Assembly: GCA_030685015.1 (NCBI GenBank)
Contig: JAUXWS010000030.1
Coordinates: 1-33,296, forward strand
Origin: a bacterium
GTDB lineage: Bacteria > CAIWAD01
DNA: 33,296 bases
Direction: 5' to 3'
The notes beneath the pieces are model-generated. The model saw nothing but the letters and a program-made list of their open reading frames with translations, was not told the origin of the DNA and searched no databases. This document shows, in pieces, positions 24,746 through 33,296 of this stretch (position 1 is the stretch's first letter; each line of letters begins with the position of its first letter). Both the position numbers and the translations under genes were made by a program.

Positions 24746-24749
<4 letters not shown>
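23064..24749 (-). CDS. Response regulator with degenerate GGDEF- and EAL-like regions
   Basis: 561 residues. An intact receiver domain (acidic residues 10-12, Asp54 in LVLMDGLMP, lysine in RKPLDY) is followed by a region with the outline of a GGDEF domain: [18 protein letters not shown] where the GGDEF signature should be (about 202-206), then [19 protein letters not shown] and [16 protein letters not shown]. The C-terminal 240 residues resemble an EAL domain in spacing, but the EAL motif is replaced ([13 protein letters not shown]). Both catalytic signatures appear lost, so it probably does not make or break c-di-GMP and may work by binding nucleotide or protein. Start and stop overlap the neighbours by four bases. 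Confidence 0.75.
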
Positions 24750-27288
<2,539 letters not shown>

Positions 27289-27292
<4 letters not shown>

Positions 27293-29253
27293 GCGCTCAC
27301 CTGCGCCGGTTGATGGATGGCCGTCACGTGCTGGTCGTCCTCCCAGGGAAGGCTGATCCGGAAACTGGCGCCGGCGCCGGCCCCCGCACTCTCGGCCCGG
27401 ATCCAGCCTCCCATCGCCCCCAGGGTGTTGGCGCACCAATGGAGCCCCAGGCCGGTCCCGGCGCGGGCCGCCTTGGTGGAGAAGCCGCGGCCGAAGATGA
27501 GGTCCAGCAGGCCGGTCTCGATGCCCACCCCGTCGTCGCGCAGGAGGAGCTCCAGGCGGCCCGCCTCCCCGCGCCGCGCCGAGATCCACAGGTTCCCGCG
27601 GTCGCGGTCGGCGCGGACCACGGCCTCGGCGGCGTTGATCATCAGGTTGGAGAGGATCTGCTGCAGGATGACGCGGGCCACCGGCGCACTGCCTGTGATC
27701 CGCACGGAGGGGTCCAGTTGGATCTCCATCCGCCGGCTGAGGGCGGGGTCCAGCAGGGCGGCCGTATCCGTGAGGAGGGTCTCCAGCTCGACCGTCTCGC
27801 GGACCTGGCCGCTGCGGCTGTGCGATTCCTGGCGGGTCAGGATCTGGTTGACGTGTCCGACCAGTTCCGTCACGGCGGCGGCGGAGCCGCGGGCGCGTTC
27901 GAGGACTTGCCGCAGCTCTTGCTGGGCCAGCAGGGCGTAGGCTTGCAGGTCGGCGCGGCGGGACTCGTCCAGGCCGCCCCCCGCCAGTTCGCCCAGCGCC
28001 AGATCGAGATCGGCCACCGGGGCGGATTGGATATCCCGCTGCAGCTGGTCGGCTTTCACCGTGAGGGGAGTGAGGGCGTTGCCGATGTTGTGCAGGATGC
28101 CGGCCGCCATCTCCGAGCGGCCGGCGCGGAAGGACTGGTCCAGGAGCTGGCGCCTTGCCTCACCCAGTTGGATGACCATCTCGTCCAGGCGGCGGGCGAG
28201 GAGGCCCAGCTCATCCCGGCGCTCGCGGTCGAAGGCGGGCGACGGCACGCCCGAGCGGCTGATGCGGTCGGCGTGCTCCGTCAAGCGCCGGGTCGGCTCC
28301 AGCACCATGCGTCGCAGGGCGGCCAGCAGGGCGCCCAGGACGAGAATGCCGGCCAGCGAGAGCATGGCCAGGGCGATGCGCGTGGCCCGCTGGCCTTGTT
28401 CCAAGATGGTGCGGGGCAACCTGATCCGCAGTTCCTGGACGGGCCGTCCCTCCACATCGCGCAACAGGTGCCGCACCGTGGTGAGGGCCCCCTCCGACTG
28501 GATGAAGTCGTCTCCCGGGACCGGGGCGCCCTTCATTCTGTCGCCTTCCACCTCCACCGGGAGCAGGCGCAGGTCGAGGCAGGCCTGGGCGGCCAGGGCG
28601 GCCACGCTCAGCGTGTCCAGGAAGCGGCCGAAGAGGACCATGCCCATCACCGGACCGGTGCCTTCACTGGTGGTGATGGGCCGCGCCCCCACCAGCACGG
28701 GGCCGCCCTCCGTCATGAGGAGGCCCTTGGGCGACTGGTCCATCCTGCCGCTCGACCGGAGAGGGTGGCCGGCCGGGAGGGGCCGCCCGTCCAGCTCCGG
28801 CAGGGGCCGCCGCTCCTCCGCGGCGCGGTCGATGGCCATGCCCCACACCGGCACGCCGGTGCTGTCGTAGATGTAGAGCATGTCCGCCCGCAGGGCGAGC
28901 AAGGCATCCATCGTCAGGTTTTCCTCGACGTAGGTCGTGTTGCGGTCCTGCAGGAAGAGCCAGGTGGCCGTCCAGGTGCCCCAGTCCGAGGCCGTCACCA
29001 CCAGGTGCTCGGCTTCGCGGTCCAGCATCTGCAGGACGCGCTCGCGGTGCTGCTCCGCCTCCTGGCGCTCCAGATGCAGGAAGCTGGGCATGATGAAATG
29101 GTGCCCGATGCCTACACTGAGGGCCATGAGGAAAGCGAAGAGGGCCAGGATGAGCAGGGCCACCTTGCTTTGCAGGGGCAGCCCTGTGAGCTGCGCCTCC
29201 TGCTCCGGATGGTGCATGGCGCCCGTGGCGCCGGTCTTGTCGGGCTCCTTCAT
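27289..29253 (-). CDS. CHASE4 membrane sensor histidine kinase
   Basis: 654 residues. Helix 1 (about residues 28-50), a CHASE4 extracytoplasmic domain ([20 protein letters not shown]), helix 2 near residue 300, a HAMP region, and a kinase core with the phospho-acceptor histidine in [15 protein letters not shown], an H-box of the HNxGN type, then an N-box ([10 protein letters not shown]) and [13 protein letters not shown]. It is the first gene of the five-gene minus-strand operon and overlaps the hybrid kinase by four bases. CHASE4 domains sense unknown small ligands; nothing here identifies one. The upstream gap to 29412 holds the divergent promoters. Confidence 0.88.
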
Positions 29254-29349
29254 AGGTGCTCTATCGACACTTCGAACATGGAGTTGAAGCTGGTGGAAAT
29301 GAGTTTCAGTGCTGGGCGGTGGTTCAGATGACTAACTGTTCATATGACT

Positions 29350-29377
29350 TTGAGTTCAGGGCCGAAGCTGTTAATCT
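29350..29377 (+). promoter_or_regulatory. Sigma-70-type promoter of the nfnA operon
   Basis: -35 TTGAGT (29350-29355), 16-base spacer, -10 TAATCT (29372-29377), in the only AT-rich part of the 158-bp gap between the divergent operons. Transcription would start near 29384, about 28 bases before the nfnA ATG. Confidence 0.5.
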
Positions 29378-29411
29378 TTTGGCTTGAATCCCGACAAGTG
29401 GAACGGAGTGC

Positions 29412-30275
29412 ATGAACACCATCATCCGCAAGACCATCCTTGCCCCCGGCGTCAAGGACCTGCTGGTCGAGGCGCCCCGCATCGCCCGCAAGCGGCGGGC
29501 CGGCCAGTTCATCATGCTGCGCGTGAGGCCGCAAGGGGAGCGCATTCCCCTCACCATCGCCGACGCCGACCCGGAGCAGGGCTGGATCCGGCTCATCTTC
29601 CAGGAAGTGGGCCGCTCCACGGTGGAACTGGGACGGCTGGAGGAGGGGGACTCCATCCTCGACCTGGCCGGTCCCCTGGGCCGACCCACCCACATCGAGC
29701 GGCGTGGCACGGTGGTCTGCGTGGGGGGCGGCATCGGCACGGCGCCGGTCCACCCCATCGCCAAGGCGATGAAGGAGGCGGGCAACCGCGTCATCTCCAT
29801 CATCGGGGCGCGCACGGCGGAGCTGCTCATCCTCGAGGCGGAGATGGCGGCCGCCAGCGACCGGCTCATCGTCTGCACAGACGACGGCAGCAAGGGCCGG
29901 CCCGGCTTCGTCACCGACGCCATCGCCGAGCTCGTCGCCGCCGGGGAGGAGATCCACGAACTGGTGGCGATCGGCCCCGTGGTGATGATGCGCGCCGTGA
30001 GCGAGCTGACCCGTGCCCACGGCATCCCCACCGTGGTCAGCCTCAACGCCACGATGGTGGACGGCACGGGCATGTGCGGCGGCTGCCGGGTCACGGTCGA
30101 CCACCGCAGCCGCTTCGTCTGCGTGGACGGACCCGAGTTCGACGGCCACGCCGTGGATTTCCAGGAGCTGATGCAGCGGCAGCGGGCCTACACCGACCAG
30201 GAGCGACAGGCGATGGCGGCGGACCATGTCTGCCAGATCGGCCGCGAGGCCGTGCAGGAAGGGAGCCGCCCATGA
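29412..30275 (+). CDS. nfnA: NfnA/SudB-type ferredoxin-NADP reductase subunit alpha
   Basis: 287 residues. An FAD-binding barrel (KRRAGQFIMLRVRPQGERIP) is followed by an NAD-binding domain (VVCVGGGIGTAPVHPIAKAM) and a C-terminal [2Fe-2S] cysteine cluster (GTGMCGGCRVTVDHRSRFVC, with a conserved following aspartate/glycine). This is the small subunit of NfnAB, which couples NADH, NADPH and ferredoxin by flavin-based electron bifurcation; the same protein type is also called SudB. It overlaps nfnB by four bases (ATGA). Domains are direct readings; bifurcation is known for the family. Confidence 0.85.
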   Translation: MNTIIRKTILAPGVKDLLVEAPRIARKRRAGQFIMLRVRPQGERIPLTIADADPEQGWIRLIFQEVGRSTVELGRLEEGDSILDLAGPLGRPTHIERRGTVVCVGGGIGTAPVHPIAKAMKEAGNRVISIIGARTAELLILEAEMAAASDRLIVCTDDGSKGRPGFVTDAIAELVAAGEEIHELVAIGPVVMMRAVSELTRAHGIPTVVSLNATMVDGTGMCGGCRVTVDHRSRFVCVDGPEFDGHAVDFQELMQRQRAYTDQERQAMAADHVCQIGREAVQEGSRP

Positions 30276-31705
30276 GCGCCGTCACCCCGCTGCCCAAGGC
30301 GCGTCCGGGCCAGGTGGCGCGCGTGCCCATGCCGGAGCAGGAGCCGCTGGTGCGGGCCCGCAACTTCCAGGAGGTCCCCATCGGCTACACGCCGCAGATG
30401 GCCCAGGTGGAGGCCAGCCGCTGCCTGGAGTGCAAGGATCCGGCCTGTGTCAAGGGCTGCCCGGTGGGCATCGACATCCGCGGTTTCGTGGTGGCCATCC
30501 GCCAGGGCGAGTTCGCCGAGGCGATCCGCCTCATCAAGCAGGACAATGCCCTGCCCGCCATCTGCGGTCGCGTCTGTCCCCAGGAGACCCAGTGCGAGCA
30601 GGTCTGCATCGTGGGCCGCAAGCACCCGCCGGTGGCGATCGGCCGCCTGGAGCGTTTCGCCGCGGACTGGGAGCGCGCCCAGGGCGACGTGGCCATTCCG
30701 GCGCTGCCGCCGCCCACCGGCCGTCGCGTCGCGGTGGTGGGCAGCGGACCGGCCGGCCTCACGGTGGCGGGCGAGCTGGCCTTGCGCGGCCACGCCGTCA
30801 CCATTTTCGAGGCGCTGCACAAGCCGGGCGGTGTGCTCATGTACGGCATCCCCGAGTTCCGTCTGCCCAAGGAGATCGTGGAGGCGGAAGTGGACTATGT
30901 GCGGAAGCTGGGCGTGGAGATCGTCTACAACGCCGTCATCGGCAAGATGATCACCGTCCAGGAGCTGCTGGAGGAGGAGGGCTTCCACGCCGTCTTCCTT
31001 GGCCTGGGCGCCGGGCTGCCCTACTTCATGAACATCCCGGGAGAGAACCTCAACGGCGTCTACTCGGCCAACGAGTACCTCACGCGGGTCAACCTGATGA
31101 AGGCCTATGAATTCCCCCGGGCCGACACGCCGGTGCGGCCGGGGCGCAAGGTGGCCGTCTTCGGAGGTGGCAACGTGGCCATGGACGCGGCGCGCACCGC
31201 CCTGCGCCTGGGCGCCGCCGAAGTGAGCATCGTCTATCGCCGCTCCATGGAGGAGATGCCCGCCCGCCGCGAGGAGATCCACCACGCCGGGGAGGAGGGC
31301 ATCCAGATGCGTCTCCTCTGCAATCCGGTGCGCCTGCACGACGATGGCCAGGGCAATGTCCGCGCCGTCACCTGCCTGCGCATGGAGCTGGGCGAGCCCG
31401 ACGCCAGCGGCCGCCGGCGCCCGGTGCCGGTGGAGGGCAGCGAGTTCGAGATCGAGGCGGACACAGTGGTGGTGGCCATCGGCAACGGGGCCAATCCGCT
31501 GCTGACCGAGGCGACGCCGGAGTTGAAGCTCAACAAGTGGGGCAACATCGTGGCTGACGAGGCCACCGGCCGCACCTCCATGCCCGGTGTCTACGCGGGC
31601 GGGGACATCGTGATCGGGGCGGCCACGGTCATTCTGGCGATGGGTGCCGGCAAGCAGGCGGCCCTTGCCATCCACGAGGAGATCATGGCCAGGGAGGTGG
31701 CATGA
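30272..31705 (+). CDS. nfnB: NfnB/SudA-type NADPH-dependent oxidoreductase (GltD-like)
   Basis: 477 residues. The N-terminal domain carries two [4Fe-4S] cysteine groups (CLECKDPACVKGCPVGIDI and AICGRVCPQETQCEQVC), then an FAD site (VVGSGPAGLTVAGELALRG) and an NADPH site (VFGGGNVAMDAARTALRLG), with YAGGDIVIGAATVILAMGAG closing the fold. It is the large subunit paired with NfnA. Proteins of this type are often annotated as glutamate synthase small subunit, but no glutamate synthase large subunit is present and NfnA is adjacent. It overlaps both neighbours by four bases. Confidence 0.87.
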   Translation: MSAVTPLPKARPGQVARVPMPEQEPLVRARNFQEVPIGYTPQMAQVEASRCLECKDPACVKGCPVGIDIRGFVVAIRQGEFAEAIRLIKQDNALPAICGRVCPQETQCEQVCIVGRKHPPVAIGRLERFAADWERAQGDVAIPALPPPTGRRVAVVGSGPAGLTVAGELALRGHAVTIFEALHKPGGVLMYGIPEFRLPKEIVEAEVDYVRKLGVEIVYNAVIGKMITVQELLEEEGFHAVFLGLGAGLPYFMNIPGENLNGVYSANEYLTRVNLMKAYEFPRADTPVRPGRKVAVFGGGNVAMDAARTALRLGAAEVSIVYRRSMEEMPARREEIHHAGEEGIQMRLLCNPVRLHDDGQGNVRAVTCLRMELGEPDASGRRRPVPVEGSEFEIEADTVVVAIGNGANPLLTEATPELKLNKWGNIVADEATGRTSMPGVYAGGDIVIGAATVILAMGAGKQAALAIHEEIMAREVA

Positions 31706-32157
31706 CCGCGTTCGCCAATGTCGAGGAGGCCCTCAACTTCGCCATCAAGCGCGAGATCGAGGCCGCCCGCTTCTACACGCAGCTGGCCGCCCGCATGCAG
31801 CGGCGCGAGATGAAGGAGGCCCTGCTCGAGATGGCGGAGGAGGAGAAGGGCCACCGCGATCGACTGATCACCGTGCGGGACGGGGGAGGCTTCCAGGCCC
31901 GCCCCCGGGAGTTGCGCGACCTGAAGGTCGCCGACTACGTGGACATGCCGGAGATCACGGCGGACCTGGACTGGGCGCAGGCCCTCATCGTCGCCATGAA
32001 GCGGGAGGCCGCCGCCCGCGACCTCTACCTGGAGCTGGCCCGCCTCAGTCCCGACGAGGCCATTCGGTCCGTCTTCGAGCGGCTGGCCGAGGAGGAGGGC
32101 CTCCACAAGAGACGCTTCGAGGCGGAATACGAGGAGCGCGTGCTGGAAGGCAACTGA
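31702..32157 (+). CDS. Ferritin-like (rubrerythrin-type) di-iron protein
   Basis: 151 residues forming a four-helix bundle. The metal-binding carboxylates are spaced as in rubrerythrin: EIEAARFY, EEEKGHRDRL, KREAAARDLY and EEEGLHKRRFE, giving two Glu and two ExxH motifs for a di-iron site. The C-terminal rubredoxin domain of classical rubrerythrin is absent. ATG 31702 overlaps nfnB. It likely handles peroxide or iron, drawing electrons from the NfnAB-linked pool; that link is inferred from the operon. A terminator follows at once. Confidence 0.85.
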   Translation: MTAFANVEEALNFAIKREIEAARFYTQLAARMQRREMKEALLEMAEEEKGHRDRLITVRDGGGFQARPRELRDLKVADYVDMPEITADLDWAQALIVAMKREAAARDLYLELARLSPDEAIRSVFERLAEEEGLHKRRFEAEYEERVLEGN

Positions 32158-32182
32158 CGGGATGTGACAGCCGATGGATCCA

Positions 32183-32204
32183 GGGCGCCGCGGGGCGCCC
32201 TTTT
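32183..32204 (+). terminator. Rho-independent terminator after the nfnAB operon
   Basis: GGGCGCC pairs with GGCGCCC around a GCGG loop, followed by TTTT (32201-32204), 25 bases after the ferritin-like stop. A clean terminator for the plus-strand operon. The gap from here to 32375 shows no gene. Confidence 0.85.
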
Positions 32205-32375
32205 CCTTGCATCGAAGAGAGGGCATCCTGCCGGCTCATTTGACCCGGATTGGGGGTGGAGGCTCACGCACCCCAGGCCAGACGTGAAGGATCATTTAGG
32301 GTGACGGGGATCCCGTTCCCTTTCCTTTGGCATGGAGTTCGCAAAAGGACTTGCCGTCAACCAAAAGGTGAATCC

Positions 32376-32954
32376 ATGGACAGATCCCCGCGCCCCCTCA
32401 ACCGTTTGGCCATCCTGTTGCTGCCGCTGCTGCTGGCCTGTTCCCAGACATCCCTGCAGGAAGAGGGCACCGTACGCCTGCTGGACGCCGAACAGGTGCG
32501 GCTCCTGACCCCGCCGGCCGCCAAGGGGGCGCTCACGGACTGGCCCGGGGATTTCACTTTGGCGCTTGACCCGAGCCGCGCGGCCAACCACAACCAGGCA
32601 GGCTTCCAGCTCAGGGCGCCGCGGGGCTGCGTGGCCCAATCCCTGGTGATCACCGGCCGCTGGCTGGGCACGGATGTGCCGCCGGCCCTCGGTTTCGATT
32701 TTGGCCCGGACGGCACCGAGTTCCTGCTGCCGTTGGAGATGCAGTTCCGCCTCCTCCGCCAGGACCTTGAGGGCGTGGATCTCTCGCTGCTGACCGTCCT
32801 CCTCGATCGCGAGGATGGAACCTATGAAGTGATACCCACTGTCATCGATGAACAAATGCCCGGCATCGTGAGGCTGACCGCCAATGCGGAGCATTTCACG
32901 CGCTATCTGATTGCCACGGGTCCTCCCCCGGACACCAGAACCAGCACGTACTGA
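32376..32954 (+). CDS. Small lipoprotein of unknown function
   Basis: 192 residues. A signal peptide ends in a lipobox (LLPLLLACS, Cys22), so it should be anchored to a membrane by lipid. The mature part is soluble. Its C-terminal half (GTEFLLPLEMQFRLL, then DREDGTYEVIPTVID and VRLTANAEHFTRYLI) resembles beta-sandwich ZU5-like modules found in surface proteins, a resemblance I hold loosely. ATG 32376 has AAGGTG upstream. It is monocistronic, with a terminator before it and another after it. The codon use and GC content match the neighbours. Confidence 0.75.
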   Translation: MDRSPRPLNRLAILLLPLLLACSQTSLQEEGTVRLLDAEQVRLLTPPAAKGALTDWPGDFTLALDPSRAANHNQAGFQLRAPRGCVAQSLVITGRWLGTDVPPALGFDFGPDGTEFLLPLEMQFRLLRQDLEGVDLSLLTVLLDREDGTYEVIPTVIDEQMPGIVRLTANAEHFTRYLIATGPPPDTRTSTY

Positions 32955-32987
32955 CGGTTCCAACTGACTCCCAGCGGACAGGGAAGG

Positions 32988-33015
32988 AGGCTGCCCCCCG
33001 AGGGGCAGCCTATTC
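32988..33015 (+). terminator. Rho-independent terminator after the lipoprotein gene
   Basis: AGGCTGCCCC pairs perfectly with GGGGCAGCCT around a CCGA loop (32988-33011), followed by ATTCC. The group II intron begins eight bases past the stem, so the T-tract expected after the stem may have been separated from it by the insertion. Confidence 0.75.
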
Positions 33016-33019
33016 CGTG

Positions 33020-33296
33020 GTGCGCCCAGCGTGGGCGCCGTCCTGGAGGTGCAAGTCCTCCCGTGAGCAGACCAACGTGAGCGAAGTGAAGCGCAGCTGC
33101 GGAAGGGCGACCGACCGTGGGAAGGACGCGTGGAGCGTAAACCGCGGGTGGATGAACAAGAACCGGATAGGAGGCGACGCCGGACAGGGCGAGCGGGCAC
33201 AGGATCGCAAAGCTCCGATGGTCAAGGTCCAGGCGGCGTAGATCCGGCCATCGTGCGGTGAAGGACGGTGTTCTTGGCTGGGGAGATCCCGCCTTG
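33020..33296 (+). mobile_element. Group II intron, 5' portion
   Basis: The sequence switches at 33020 to GTGCGCCCAGCGTGGGCGCC, a group II intron 5' end (GTGCG), followed by domain I elements such as GGTGCAAGTCCTCCCGTGAGC and AACGTGAGCGAAGTGAAGCG. From 33171 on it matches the start of the window. The window stops inside the intron, so whether this copy carries a reverse transcriptase cannot be seen. It sits directly downstream of a transcription terminator, the insertion preference known for class C introns; the class itself was not proven. Confidence 0.85.
33171..33296 (+). repeat. Direct repeat, copy 2 (group II intron domain I region)
   Basis: Matches 1-126 at 115 of 126 positions, same orientation. 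Recombination between the two copies could delete or circularise the intervening 33 kb. Confidence 0.95.

Overview
The window is GC-rich DNA, dense in genes, from a Gram-negative bacterium. Lipoprotein signals, Tat signals, two outer-membrane beta-barrels and a CHASE4 sensor kinase point that way. Respiratory molybdoenzyme genes and an NfnAB-type transhydrogenase fit an anaerobic or facultative lifestyle. I cannot place the organism below that level with confidence. Both window ends lie inside copies of the same group II intron family, so about 32.5 kb is bracketed by direct intron repeats.

Region 1 (1-490): the 3' part of a group II intron with readable domains V and VI and no reverse transcriptase. 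It abuts the broken end of a decayed TolC-type efflux gene (491-1371). Region 2 (1432-4715, minus): an arsenic-resistance operon, arsR - ArsP/DUF318 permease - an unrecognised decayed gene - arsE - arsF - arsG. The last three match the system described for reducing and exporting nitro-aromatic arsenicals. Two related dyads sit upstream of and inside this operon. Region 3 (4746-7859, minus): a second ArsR, a thioredoxin-fold exported protein carrying an in-frame amber codon, and a MacB/FtsX-type ABC exporter. Cysteine pairs recur in three of these four proteins. I know no named system with this make-up.

Region 4 (7882-21106, plus): a PhnD-like lipoprotein (one frameshift), a membrane histidine kinase and a sigma-54 activator, laid out like the AioXSR/ArxXSR arsenite-sensing systems. 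These are followed by a ModABC molybdate importer, a near-consensus sigma-54 promoter, and a B-C-A operon for a Tat-exported molybdenum oxidoreductase of the tetrathionate/selenate/arsenate reductase type (TtrBCA/SrdBCA order), then a porin. The proposed logic is: oxyanion or metalloid sensed in the periplasm, NtrC-type activation at the -24/-12 promoter, molybdate import for the cofactor, and respiration of the substrate, with the ars genes protecting against products. The substrate is not determined by the sequence.

Region 5 (21164-29253, minus): a fatty-acid desaturase, then an operon with 4-base overlaps: CHASE4 sensor kinase, hybrid kinase with three receivers and an Hpt domain, a response regulator with decayed GGDEF- and EAL-like regions, a TorF-like porin, and a 65-codon unknown. 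Region 6 (29350-32204, plus): NfnA, NfnB and a ferritin-like protein in one coupled operon ending in a clear terminator. Region 7 (32376-33296): a small lipoprotein gene, a terminator, and, eight bases beyond its stem, the 5' end of a second group II intron. I saw no tRNA, rRNA, CRISPR array or transposase gene.
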